Shown here one piece after another: positions 12,366 to 22,310 of a stretch of 64,000 nucleotides of DNA. The notes beneath the pieces are model-generated. The model had not been told where the DNA came from. It saw nothing but the letters and a program-made list of their open reading frames with translations, and made no database searches. Each line of letters begins with the position of its first letter. Position 1 is the stretch's first letter. The position numbers and the translations under genes are program-made. This DNA is from Istiophorus platypterus. Taxonomy: Eukaryota > Chordata > Actinopteri > Istiophoriformes > Istiophoridae. The stretch spans positions 6,863,027-6,927,026 of the forward strand of contig CM029126.1 in assembly GCA_016859345.1 (NCBI GenBank), in the 5' to 3' direction.

Positions 12366-14840
12366 GAAAGAAAGAAAAAAAATTAATATAATCAATCAAT
12401 GATAATTTGAAAACATCGCACCAGACTTAACAGCCAAGATGGCTCTAAACTGAAGAGGCAGAAGATATGAAGAGATAATAACTGGCTCTCGGTCTATTCC
12501 TGTTTATTCCAGTCCTCAACTGATAATAGAAAACCTATTCAATACATAATGATTTATTTTTTGTTGCCGCAACATGAGATAGACACCATTTGGGAAAACT
12601 GGCACCCACTCTCAAAAGTGGGTCCAACACAAAATTAGGGCAAATCATGGTGGAGTTCAGGGGCAAGAAAAGGAAATTAAATGTTTGAAGAATAGATTCG
12701 TGAGATTATTGTATGTTAAAAATTCAACCTTCCTCATAATAAAAATCTTTTCTTTGAAATGAGCCTGGTTCCTTGGAGTTGAAGGTGATAATACGTGTCT
12801 TTATTTACCGCTCTGACCTCGAGCAACCTTTAATTCACATAGTGTAACCACTTTACATTTGATTAGTATTGCTCTAACTCCAAGATCCACATACAGGCCC
12901 CACATATAGATAAAAGAGGTAGAATCATGGAACAAAGGACAACAGAAATGAAGCAAAGGAGGCATTTCTATCAGATGTAGCTAGTTTACATGAGTAACCT
13001 AGAATAGCCCCATTTCAGATAACACACCAACAGTGAAAATTCACAAGGCTTGGTCATATGACACAAGACTCCCAAGCCTTTGGATGTAACATCTATATTT
13101 CATACTGGCTCAAGAGCGTCAAGTCCCCAGCAGGAATGCGCGGAGCCATTTTATCTTTCGTGCAGTCGGAGGATGCGACGACACGGAGCATTCACATAAA
13201 GTCTGCACCTCGTACCCAGTACACCAGCGTTATTTACAGTTACAGCTACAGTGGAGAACCAGAGGAAGTATTGTGGCAGTAGCTCAACGTAGCGCTTTGG
13301 GCATGAGCAAATGAGCATCTTGCATATCTACGGGCAGCGCTGCATGTGTAAATTAGAGTTCTGTCTTTAATCTCAGCGCAGAATGCAGTACCGTTTCCTT
13401 CTGCTGATGCATCTCAGCCTTAACAATATTATGGCTGACTCCAAATGTCCAGACTTCAACGCGTTCGCAGGCTTAAGCGGGGGCCCGTTCCTGTGCGGTC
13501 TGGGAGTGCCGAGGGCTGTCCGAATCCGCAACTCATCAAATCCGCCAGTGGCCTCGAGCGGACTTTCTGCGGATATCCAAAGGCTTTCAAAGGGATTTAC
13601 TCCAGACTTCCAGAGAGTCTGCTTCACTGAACTTTGCTCAGAAAATTACCCACAATCCATAGTGATACAGATGTGACTATGTCCCAAAAAAAGTGAATAA
13701 CCGTAATGACATGTATCATATTTGCTTTTGAAGACAAATTTTTTTTAAATTATGTTTTGTAAGTTCATTGATGTGGTAAGTTTTCGTATTGTACCAATAT
13801 ATGAAAACGCTGACTCATTTTGAATATTGATAATCTGTAGATTATTTTTCATCCATCAATTCTGTGAGGATCCTCCGTTGAGGGTTTAATGTTGTTAGTT
13901 TTGGAAAGGAAACATTTTACTACACTCTGACCATATCTTTCTTGGCCACCATGTAATGAAGCAGATCTGCACACATATATATATATATTTCAATACTGTT
14001 AAGAACCTATCAGAAAAACCCGCTTCCACTGTGCTCAGGATTTCATCCGGTATGACGGCAGCTGGGGGGTCTGAGGGGTAATTGGCTTAGTAAAATCTAA
14101 ATCAGGACGCAAATTTATGTCAACATCTTCGCAGGTGTCTCCGCTTTTATCAAATAACTTGTAACAACAAAGAAACTGCAACTTCTGACAGGCCTATAAA
14201 TAATAAGTGAATACACAGGAACTCGGGTGAATTAGTGATTACAGTCATGAATGGCATTAATGAAGATTTGCAGCTGCACATACTCTGTCTTTTCCCACGC
14301 TGATGCAGAAGCTGTGCCGGTGGCCGTCCTGCAGAAAACACTTGGTGCAAACGAAGAGGACGAGGAAGAGGACATGCCCATTAGAGGAACATCACGCCAC
14401 ACTGTGCGAGGATTAATTGTTTTGTACAAGCAACGGCATATGGTTACGGGTGTATAAGCCATGTTGAATCGAGGTTTCTCTCAGCCCAAAGACTGGGCCT
14501 TTTCATTCGGTTACTTGTAATATCTTCATATTGTCATTCTTACATTTCACCTATGCAAAGGAAGGTATTTTTTCACCCAAGTCTGTTTGTTGGTTTGTTT
14601 TTTTGTTTGTCAGCAGGATTTCACAAAAAGTACTGAACGGAATTGCAACTGAACTGGATTCGTGGGTCAGGGAAGAACACATTACATTTTGGGGCAGATC
14701 CGGATCATTTACTATGAATGCGAATTGTTTTCTCTGAAGTCTGGTCTATTTTGTTTCACACTGGCCTTGGTGGAGGTATGTGCTCTCCTGGGTGCCGCTC
14801 TGGTTGTTTACACAACTTTGCATCTGCTGATATCTGTCTG

Positions 14841-14875
<35 letters not shown>

Positions 14876-15215
14876 GTATCCATAAATAATAGATTGTTAA
14901 TTCTCTATCAAGCTACAAGTCAGACTGATACATTTTTTAAAAATGGTTTAATGAGCCGGTGGTTAACACGGTGAACATGACTGACTCCTGATTCACTCCA
15001 ATGTGTCAAATCTAATTAACAATGAATAACAAGTATTTACAAACAAACCACAGACTGTAAATAACTAATGCTGGGCTTTTATTAGCTGACTCATTAATCA
15101 GGCCTGGGTTTCCTGTTCATCTTCCTCCATCTTTCACCTTGGGCAGTTAAGCAATCAGTATATGCCGCCCTATATTTATTCTAATTCGGCCTGGATACCA
15201 TAAATCAGCAAGCAG
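12366..15215. other. Non-coding DNA upstream of the promoter
   Basis: No gene is supported. 13380-13640 is locally CpG-richer than its surroundings and open in several frames. Its predicted products show no domain, and it may be an old inserted element. A short (TA)n lies near 13976-13987. 14950-15215 is AT-rich with many TAAT cores (ATTAAT, AATTAAC), a composition often seen in conserved regulatory DNA but not diagnostic. Confidence 0.45.
14833..14876. repeat. (TCTA)n microsatellite
   Basis: About eight TCTA units flanked by TCTG variants on both sides. This is a typical GATA-class tetranucleotide repeat. Confidence 0.95.
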
Positions 15216-15251
15216 TGCTTTATTACTTATGCACTGGGCAGTAATAAAGCA
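15216..15251. other. 11-bp perfect inverted repeat with 14-base loop
   Basis: TGCTTTATTAC at 15216-15226 is the exact reverse complement of GTAATAAAGCA at 15241-15251, separated by 14 bases. It sits in a stretch rich in ATTAAT/TTAAT homeodomain-type cores about 0.7 kb upstream of the CpG island. It may be a paired binding site, a small hairpin, or part of a conserved regulatory element. The AT-rich stem and lack of longer pairing argue against a microRNA precursor. Confidence 0.6.
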
Positions 15252-15889
15252 TTAATTGCTTATTCGGGGAATAAAGAAACATGTGTATCAGTCAAAAACG
15301 GAACGATACATCAGTTAAGATTGAAGTAATCGTTTCAGGCATGAAGCAAATAATGCAAAAAAAAAAAGAGGACCCAGTGGGCACCGCGTGAGCTTGTGCC
15401 GTTTGGGTTTCTGACTGAGGAGGTTCACTGATGTGATGCAATATGACTGTAATGAACTGCAAAATCTTGGGGAAGCGTGCACAGATCTGGCAATCAAATT
15501 TTCTGGGACCTTCACAGCCTCTCGCGAGGCGGCCGGTGGCTTCTGGCTTTCAAGGCCAGATGATTAGCTCAGCGTGGGGATGGCCTCCCACTACCTCCCG
15601 CCGAGGAGGGAACCGGTTGAACTGCAGAGGGCCGAACTGGTTTTCCACCAGGCTCGGAGGAGGGATGGGGCACGGGCCCAAGGGGAGGACCCATGGGGTT
15701 CTGGTGCCGATCCATTGGGGGGGGGGGCTCTCTACTGGGTGGCACTGTCTCTACCTCAGGCAACTTCAGGCTTTTAGTACCTGAGGCAGCGCTGAGACTA
15801 AGAGACTAACGTGTTTATAAACGGCTCATTAGTGGCTCTACATAAATATAAACAGCCTTCCTAAATGGGTCCATGTTGCCTGCCATTAA
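15252..15889. other. Promoter-proximal non-coding DNA
   Basis: GC content rises from about 15520. 15560-15780 is G/C-rich with a G10-class run near 15717-15727, and it produces overlapping chance frames on both strands. The stretch TAGCTCAGCGTGG at 15565-15577 resembles a tRNA A box, but no matching B box or cloverleaf follows. No gene is called. Confidence 0.45.
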
Positions 15890-16273
15890 GTCAGCAGCGT
15901 GATCAGATGGCGCGTCCTCCGCAGCGTTGTCGCAAGCTGCTCCGACGCTCTGCCCGGTCCACCCGGTCCAACCGGAGCCCGCAACCGTTTTCCTCGCTCC
16001 CTGGGCGAGCTCCCTCTCCCCCTCCTCCGGCCTGACAATATTCATTCTCGGCAGCCCAGCAACATCTGCTCATCAGCGGCGCAGCCTGTCCTTCCGCCTG
16101 CTCCTCTTTTCCATTTCGGCGTGCGTCTCCAAAAACCCAAAAAAGAACACCCCGCGCACTGGGGCTCATATGCACCCCCCAACCCCACCCCCACCTCTGT
16201 CCCTGTAGTTATTATGCCTGCCTGTCCCCCTGTGGACTGTTTTCTCCGAGCACTGCAGCAACACCGAGCTGGC

Positions 16274-16280
16274 TATAAAT
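16274..16280 (+). promoter_or_regulatory. TATA-like box
   Basis: TATAAAT in the context GGCTATAAATCACA, at the upstream edge of the densest CpG stretch. If used, transcription would begin near 16305. In CpG-island promoters such a box may be unused, so this is a candidate only. Confidence 0.35.
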
Positions 16281-16319
16281 CACATTGTATTATCGCCGCG
16301 CCGCGCTTCGCCTCGTGCT

Positions 16320-16325
16320 CCGCCC
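16320..16325 (+). promoter_or_regulatory. GC box (SP/KLF-type)
   Basis: CCGCCC within GCTCCGCCCGCCCACC matches the complement of the GGGCGG core bound by SP1/KLF factors. Confidence 0.45.
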
Positions 16326-16343
16326 GCCCACCGCGCTCCTCCG

Positions 16344-16348
16344 ATTGG
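16344..16348 (-). promoter_or_regulatory. Inverted CCAAT box 1
   Basis: ATTGG in CCGATTGGCC gives CCAAT on the minus strand with good NF-Y-type flanks (CCAATCGG). It lies about 18 bases after the GC box, a usual arrangement for an NF-Y/SP1 promoter. Confidence 0.5.
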
Positions 16349-16431
16349 CCTGCGACGCTCCGCGGCCCGGCCTCTCCGAAGCGGGGACGTCGGCCCGACC
16401 GTAAATCCCGCCTCCTTCCCCGGGCCCGGTG

Positions 16432-16436
16432 ATTGG
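16432..16436 (-). promoter_or_regulatory. Inverted CCAAT box 2
   Basis: ATTGG in GGTGATTGGGGG, 88 bases after the first inverted CCAAT box and in the same orientation. The pair fits a TATA-independent NF-Y-driven promoter with initiation downstream of 16.45 kb. Confidence 0.4.
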
Positions 16437-16640
16437 GGGAGAGGGGGCCCTCCTCGGCCCGTCAATCACGCTCCCCTCCTGCGCGTCTCGCGTTCGGTGC
16501 TGCTGCCTGCGACGCACTGAGTGCGGAGCGACGAGACGCGCTGCATACCAACGGAGGCACACGGGAGCGGGGGCAATCAGGGCGCAAGTGGCGAGTCGCG
16601 ACCGGCCAGGACGCACGGACCCCCCGACCTGTTCTCCGTG

Positions 16641-17180
16641 AAAAGAAAAAATATATATCTACCTAAAGTCACCGGACAGTTGAAATTCTACCTTCTCATG
16701 TATTTTCCAAGATATTTTCTCCTTTTTTCAAGGCACTGAGAGCCAAAACAAAGTGTCTGGGATATTTGGGGTTTTTTTTTTCCCTTGCTCTTGTATTTTT
16801 TTTCCCGGTTGAGAGATTCTACACGAGAGAAGATAAACAACCCCTCCGCCTCCCTCTCTCTCTGTCTGTCTCCGACGGGGAGGGGGGTCATCAAAAGGAA
16901 AAGTCAAGTGGATCAGAGTGATGTTTTCGTCCAGTCACATGTAGAAGCGTCGGACTACTGCTGTTGACATTCACATCCACTGGGTCGGGTGGTGGTGTTG
17001 TGTTTTTTTTTTTTTTGTTTTTGTTTTTGTTTTTTTGTTGTTTTTTTTTTTTAAATAAACGCACAGAGATTCCCCCTGCAACGCTACGATAAAGGAGGAA
17101 TAGCAAAGGCATCTGGCTGCAATAAAAAGAGAGAGAGAGAGAGAGAGAGAGAAGAAACGATAATCGATCAGAACTCCATC
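16641..17180 (+). other. Putative 5' leader with two uORFs
   Basis: Between the CpG island and the ATG at 17181 the plus strand is AT-rich with T and GT tracts (about 17001-17052) and a (GA)n just before the start. Two upstream ATGs open short frames: 16698-16739 (13 codons plus stop) and 16921-16944 (7 codons plus stop). Both close well before 17181 and could dampen translation. If transcription starts in the CpG island the leader is 0.55-0.9 kb, long but not exceptional for a regulated neural gene. A spliced leader cannot be excluded. Confidence 0.5.
17129..17153. repeat. (GA)n in the leader, 28 bases before the ATG
   Basis: About 12 GA units ending 27 bases before the initiation codon. 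A polypurine repeat here could vary in length between individuals and alter leader structure. Confidence 0.9.
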
Positions 17181-17241
17181 ATGGGCCGCCCCCTCTTGTG
17201 GAACGCGTTTGCTGGTTTGATCCTGGTTCTGCTGTCGAAAG
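17181..17241 (+). CDS. First coding exon: signal peptide of a secreted or GPI/membrane protein, probably IgSF (IgLON-like)
   Basis: The ATG has a strong Kozak context (A at -3, G at +4). Twenty codons follow. A short N-terminus with one Arg (MGRPLLW) leads into a hydrophobic core (AFAGLILVLL) and then S-K, a classic signal peptide. The exon ends one base into a codon (G), at AAG|GTAAGT, a perfect 5' splice consensus (GT at 17242-17243). A phase-1 intron straight after the signal peptide is usual in immunoglobulin-superfamily and other secreted genes. The W-x-x-F-x-G-L...S-K-G pattern resembles alternative first exons of IgLON genes (GPI-anchored neural adhesion proteins), notably IGLON5 and NTM, which also break at a glycine codon. 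That likeness rests on memory and a very short sequence, so no symbol is given. No Ig-domain exon was found downstream, so the next coding exon is probably beyond the window. The CpG island and leader upstream support it as a true first exon. Confidence 0.62.
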
Positions 17242-17420
17242 GTAAGTTCTCAGGAGCCACTTTGGTGATGCGCTGACGGCCGAGCTGCTGTGTCTCTACG
17301 CAGGTATCTTCGTCTTTCATTTTCCGAAACCGGTTGTGGAGGTGAATACTAATGATGAGAAGATGGGAGGGAGAAGGTGTATGTGGATGTGTGTGTGTGG
17401 GGGGGGCGTGGGGAGGTGAG

Positions 17421-17422
<2 letters not shown>

Positions 17423-17454
<32 letters not shown>
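17423..17454. repeat. (GT)n microsatellite flanked by G-runs
   Basis: About 16 GT units preceded by G8 (17399-17406) and G4 runs and followed by G8 (17455-17462). Confidence 0.95.
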
Positions 17455-17457
<3 letters not shown>

Positions 17458-17546
17458 GGGGGTCTACCAGCCTGTGAATCACGCGCGTGTGCGCTTTGCC
17501 GGCTTCTTTCCATTTGCTCACTCAGTGATAGAAATGTAGACATAGA

Positions 17547-17580
17547 CAGAGAGAGAGAGGGAGAGAGAGAGAGAGAGGGA
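17547..17580. repeat. (GA)n microsatellite, interrupted
   Basis: GA units broken by GGGA variants. Purine-only on the plus strand. Confidence 0.9.
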
Positions 17581-17596
17581 GACGCCGTGTCTGTTA

Positions 17597-17620
17597 GTGC
17601 GCGCGTGCGTGTGCGCGCGC
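17597..17620. other. Alternating CG/GT tract (Z-DNA-prone)
   Basis: Twenty-four bases alternate purine-pyrimidine without a break, mostly GC steps with a few GT steps. This is among the best Z-DNA-forming compositions known, and it lies 356 bases past the first-exon donor. Confidence 0.8.
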
Positions 17621-17730
17621 CAGAGAGGGAAAGAGCGTGCGTGTGAGCGCAGCAGCGCCAGGTTCATCTCTAAGCCAACCTCGTGGCTCAGCGTAAGCAA
17701 CGAGTGGTGCATGCTAAGATGTTTACTATG

Positions 17731-17758
17731 GTGAGAGAGAGACGGAGGGAGAGAGAGA

Positions 17759-17802
<44 letters not shown>
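17731..17802. repeat. (GA)n microsatellite, long
   Basis: Seventy-two bases of GA with a few GGA/CGGA interruptions, the last 36 or so uninterrupted. It gives rise to the serine/leucine-rich minus-strand frames here, which are not genes. Confidence 0.95.
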
Positions 17803-17804
<2 letters not shown>

Positions 17805-18628
17805 CCCATCCCCAGTGTTCTGTGAACATTCCTTTACGTGACGTGAATGGCCCCATATCCCACGCTGCCGCACGACGCACCATCAGTGGGATTGTAGGTG
17901 GTGGTGCTGGTGGTGGTGGGAGGGAGGAGGAGGGAGGGGTAATGTCAGTCTGGGCAGAAGCAATGCAGAGAGACTCATGAAAGAAAGGCAGTGCACCCCC
18001 CCCCCCCCCAAAAAAAAACCAAGGTCGAGAGAGACAGAGGGAGATAAATGGTGAAGGATGGACAGTTCCAGTGTCGAGGTAACTCACACAACCACGAGAT
18101 TCAAATGGCGTTATTACGGTGAAGACAAGCAGTCAGTGTAGTCGTGGAATGTTCCTCCTGTCCGCAGGGGACGCTGACAGGGGAAGGTTTGAGGAAACCC
18201 TTTTGCATTTTTCATCATGTCAATCCCTACTATTCTCACCATGCTATGGGATGTCCCAGCATATATTAGTTGTGCAGAGCGTTCTCCCCATGCACTCTAA
18301 CCCCCCACCCCCCATACCCCCCAGCCCACCTAGCATGAACACACACAGACGCGCACGCACACAAATACACACACCTGGCTCAATTAGTCCTGCCTTCATC
18401 CTGTGGGAAATTAGTATATAAATAAATTACTCCGGCCCTTAATAACAATAATTGATGTGTCAGTGCAATAAGATGGGAGGTTAACAACCTGCAGATGCAG
18501 ACGGGCTGTAGCCTCCTGCTCTTGAACTCCTTGTGGGCAGGAGAGCCCAGCTGGTCATGGTTGGCTTGCCACAGCAAGCCCCCTTCTCCACACCAGGCAA
18601 AGAGCAGACGGACGGCCCTGCAGGACGT

Positions 18629-18655
18629 AACACACACACACACACACATACACAC
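18629..18655. repeat. (CA)n microsatellite
   Basis: About 13 CA units with one TA interruption. Confidence 0.92.
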
Positions 18656-19071
18656 AACCACAATGAGCTTAGCAACACACAAACCCACCCTATCACCATA
18701 TTAAGTCTCATTCCAGCTTCCAGCCCTCTGAATTTGTAACCTGTGGGTTTTTCTTTTTTTTTTTTCCCCATGTGAAGGTTGTGACCAATCGTGTAAGCCA
18801 CAGTTGAGCGAATGATTGGATACTGATGCGAGTTGTTGCACATTGCAGCACATGTGAATCAGATTCATCTTGGAGAGGGATCCCGCCTGCCGCTCTCGGT
18901 TGCTGTGGGTCCACAGCACGTCCGTCTTCTAAGGTGGAAGGCGTGCGCTATGAAGGAAAGGACATGACTGCTGAAAGGGCACCGTCCGCCGCTTGATAAA
19001 TCATGCAGCAGTGGAATAATCCTTTGTATCTGTGCCCCTGAGAGTCAGACTACTGTGGTATGTGGTTGCAT

Positions 19072-19121
19072 AAATGCTTCACAGCCACTGTTTAGCAAAT
19101 GCTTCACCACCACTGTTAAGC
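19072..19121. repeat. Two tandem 25-bp units
   Basis: AAATGCTTCACAGCCACTGT... (19072-19096) is followed at once by AAATGCTTCACCACCACTGT... (19097-19121), with 22 of 25 positions identical. It is a small duplication that has begun to diverge. Confidence 0.85.
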
Positions 19122-19701
19122 AGATTGCGCGTGAGTTATTGCCTGGTTAATGATGTATAGTACAAAATCCTCTGAATGACTGTACAGCTTCTACAGTATT
19201 TTATTCACCTGAAGATATTTATTCCCCTCGACAGTGATTATCACTTATTTAGCCACTTCACAGTATGCATGACAAATATTTATTAAGAGAGTGTGCAATT
19301 TTATCTCTAACACCCTCAGAAACAGATAGTGAAATGTGCCTCTGAACTGCACAATGCCGTGCCGGCCGGGTTGAAATAGGGCTTTTTCTGTGCAGCAAAA
19401 CACCATTAGGCTATTCAGAGGTGTTCCACCGGCTCGGCGTTTGAATGCACGAACCAGAAACACACCGCCGCGGGTGTGACGGTCAGCTCCTTGCTACCCA
19501 TCAAACCTCTCCCTTCCTCTGTGTCTTAGGACCATAACTCAGGAAAGGTGGACGGCCAAGCGTCCGCTCTTACAGTAAAATATCTCCCTATTTCTGGCTC
19601 GCAAGCTGTAAGCAATTAATCAAAACCTGTTTCATCTGTGAGACCAGACACTTTGAGGCTTTGCCGTTTTTCCTGATGATGGAACATTAAGTGGATGTAT
19701 C

Positions 19702-19783
19702 CACACACACGCACACATACACACACACCCGCGCGCGCGAGCGAACGCAGACACACACACACAAACGCGCACGCACACACACA
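19702..19783. repeat. Compound (CA)n/(CG)n microsatellite
   Basis: CA units are interrupted by GCGCGCGCGAGCG in the middle. The alternating purine-pyrimidine core is again Z-DNA-prone. Confidence 0.9.
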
Positions 19784-20297
19784 AGTCCATAAGAAATTAA
19801 ACAACTTACCCTTCAATCAAAGGATTTCTGTTATGACACAAATCTGCAAGATCTGATCAGGAGAATAATGCTGTCGTTGATTCAGTGATGAATGAAGATG
19901 ACAAGAGAAATTGCTTCTGCTTACTGGGCCACATAGGTCAGAGCAGAGGATGTGAAAGGTCATATCTCAGAGGATATTCTCTTAATCCTATATTTAAGTA
20001 ATAAAGAAACAGATTCCAATTAATGCAAGTACCACAGGACATTCCAATTTAACACTGTGCGGTATGGATATGTCACTAGTTTTCAGATAGTGCCACAGAT
20101 GGGGCTTCCCAGCAACATGCACTGCTGTGATGGGTCCTGGAAGAGGAAGTGTACAGGGGCACGAACACAGGTGAAAACAGGAGGGGTCGCTTTGTAGCCC
20201 ACCATCCTTGTTGTTTCAGCAACATATGGGGGCCAAGTGGGGTCAATGCGCATTGCACATGTTAGCATGTAGCCTGCCTCCTTCTTCCCAGCCCCCT

Positions 20298-20337
20298 CAC
20301 AGACACACACACAAACACACACACAAACACACGCATG

Positions 20338-20374
<37 letters not shown>

Positions 20375-20379
20375 ACACT
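20298..20379. repeat. (CA)n microsatellite
   Basis: About 40 CA units with AA and GC interruptions in the left half and an uninterrupted right half. Confidence 0.95.
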
Positions 20380-21729
20380 GGATCACCAGTCTTGGCTTGA
20401 GGATGAAGAGTAGGGAGATGCCAGCATCAACAGATGCCTTGCGCTCCTATTCTGGAGGGGCCCCTGCTTTCTCTCCCTCCCTTTGAAATCCATGGTTTTC
20501 TGTGTGCTGTTGTTCTCCGTGTTTGGCTTAGAAATGCTCTGCCATTTTGGCAGGTTTTAGTCATCTGCAAGTGTTGGAGTGAGAAGGCCTGGATCTGGTC
20601 TCAAGAGCCTCGGGGACAAGGGTTGGAGGTTTAACCAGCCTGGAGTGGTTCTGTGGTCTCAAGGTTTGTTTTTTATTTTTTTCCTGGGTTTCACTTTTTT
20701 TTCTATTTCTTCTGCTGTTGTGTCGTGGCCTATGGCGCAGTGCATCCCATCTTCCAGTATCTTCCACTGCAAACCTGACCTCGGAAAATCAAATTCATAT
20801 ATAACGATAATGCAATAGCAAATACATTTTGTAGGAAACGGCATTGTGACCGGATTAAATTTTCTCTTAACATAGTGATGATATGTTATTAACTGAGTCT
20901 CAAACTGATTGATACTGAACATATCAGTAAAATGTTCACAATGTATTTTTTTTTTTCTGATGAAAATCTACAATCTCTCAGGACAATATCCACTTGTAGA
21001 TTCTACAGATTTATCAAACCTTTTAAGGTTATGTTTAGGCCTTCACAGCATTTGGTTCGGTCTCCGGGTTCCAGAAAGACCAGGGTCCGCACTTTGTATG
21101 CCCACCATGCACTCCAGCCACCTTCTGCCGACTCTATAGCTGTAATAAAAAGTAGTGCCTCATCCATTCAAAAAATATGTCGCCACTGGACACAATCCAG
21201 CCAGTGAATATATTTCCTACGAAACGTAATTGCTGTTGCAGTTCTTTTGTTTATGAATGCAGTTATTTGGGAGACAGGGTTTGTCCAATGAATCTACACA
21301 TTTAGTTTGAGTTGTATGGAAACTTATGGCTAGTGTGTTAATGTTGTACCAGAGAGGCATTGTGATGTTTAAATTTTAATTGCTTTTGACATATCGCAGT
21401 GTTTCTGCGTTGAGAAGAGCCGTTATGGTGAAAGGAATTACAGAGTGAGAATAAAGCTGATATTTCCCAATCTTAGAGCAGCACAAAAAAATTTGAAAAT
21501 ATACCAGAAGCTCTTGAAAAAGTAAAACACTACCCACTGAGGATTTTGTAGAATCACTTCAGTTATCTGACTTAAACTACTACTCCGATTAATTGAAAAG
21601 TGAACCCGCTATTGTACCACGGCTCCAGCATTGTGAATACTGTGCAAAAGAATCATGTCAGACCTGGCAGCCACTGACAGTATTTTTTTTATTGTATTTC
21701 AAGATGTTTAAGATCCACATTAAGAAATG

Positions 21730-22200
21730 TAAATTACAACCAGTTCAGTTCAGTCTTTATGATCCCACATGGGAAAATTGTCTCGCAGCATGGAAAAAAC
21801 AAACACATGAAAGCTAGTTAATTAAGAACAAGTGAAAAAAAACAAAACAAAACAAAAAAAAACAACAGTGGGCACATAGACAATAGGAGAAAAAAAAATG
21901 GGACTGTCTTTTTAGTAACTGCAACCAGTGCAAATTAAGTGATCTCATTAAAAGTCGTAAGAATGAAATGTTTGAACCCATCGCACCCGACTCTAGGGAA
22001 TCTGTACCTCCACCCCAAAGGAAACAGCTCAAAATCTTTATTTGGAGGGGGGGGGTATCAATGGCAATGACAAATGACCAGAACAGAGAATAATCTTGAG
22101 TTGTGTGCCTTAGTTGTACCCTACCTACGTGGCTTTTGCAGCATTTCCAATTACAGGGTAGACAGAGATCTATAACCTGAGCCTGTGACCCCGCAACCTG
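21730..22200 (-). mobile_element. Degenerate retroelement remnant (teleost dispersed repeat)
   Basis: The start (CAGTCTTTATGATCCCACAT and GGGAAAATTGTCTCGCAGC) resembles the ubiquitous teleost repeat phrase 'TTTATTGATCCCACA...GGGGAAATT'. Further on, 'GGGAATCTGTACCTCCACCC' followed by CAAAGGAAACAGCTC resembles another phrase (GAATCTGTAGCTCTACCCCGAAGGAAACAGCT) found in the same broad class of LINE-like teleost elements. I place the element on the minus strand because such repeats are usually seen that way round. No coding capacity survives. An A-rich stretch (21835-21865) interrupts it. Family assignment is tentative. Confidence 0.5.
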
Positions 22201-22224
22201 CCAGCCTGAAGCTGAACTCTGCAT

Positions 22225-22310
22225 CTCGTAGCGTTAGCAGCTATCTGGCCGGAGAGGTGACCAAGGGGTCACGGGTTCAAATCCTCTGAGGGTGGTTAGC
22301 CACAGTTTCG
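22225..22310 (+). repeat. tRNA-like SINE fragment
   Basis: GGTTCAAATCC at 22274-22284 is a perfect pol III B-box match (GGTTCRANNCC). About 45 bases upstream, TAGCGTTAGCAG is a poor A-box match with one extra base. The stretch cannot fold as a functional tRNA by eye. A decayed tRNA-derived SINE head is the best reading. Confidence 0.4.

Larger units (their letters stand above)
15890..16640 (+). promoter_or_regulatory. CpG-island promoter of the gene starting at 17181
   Basis: CpG density and GC content rise sharply here against an AT-rich background. The densest part is 16290-16620. The region has the composition of a vertebrate CpG-island promoter. It contains a TATA-like box, a GC box and two inverted CCAAT boxes in the 16.27-16.44 kb interval, and it is followed downstream on the plus strand by a leader and a translation start. 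Many long frames on both strands are by-products of the high GC. The exact transcription start cannot be read from sequence. Initiation between about 16.3 and 16.65 kb is the most likely range, and CpG-island promoters commonly start at several positions. Confidence 0.75.
17242..18100 (+). other. Start of long first intron, dense in simple repeats
   Basis: The intron opens with GTAAGT. Within 850 bases it carries a G-rich/GT repeat (17399-17462), two (GA)n tracts (17547-17580 and 17731-17802), a perfect alternating CG/GT stretch (17597-17620) and a C-run followed by A8 (about 17998-18018). No exon is seen. This cluster of non-B-DNA-prone sequence so close to a first exon is notable. Confidence 0.6.
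18101..21729. other. Intron, no exon recognised
   Basis: This stretch contains CA microsatellites at 18629-18655, 19702-19783 and 20298-20379 and a 25-bp direct repeat at 19072-19121. The remainder is AT-rich. Open frames are short, and several are driven by CA/GT repeats (Thr-His and Cys-Val strings). Confidence 0.5.

Noticed and set aside
15563..15625. Possible tRNA gene (TAGCTCAGCGTGG resembles an A box)
   Set aside because: No matching B box at the right spacing and no cloverleaf pairing by eye.
15899..16641. Several long frames on both strands in the CpG island (up to 177 codons)
   Set aside because: High GC content suppresses stop codons. Frames overlap in all phases, lack conserved-looking domains, and most open without an ATG.
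17518..18087. 189-codon minus-strand frame opposite the start of the intron
   Set aside because: Mostly Ser-Leu repeats from (GA)n and Pro/Gly strings from C/G-runs. It is a by-product of simple repeats.
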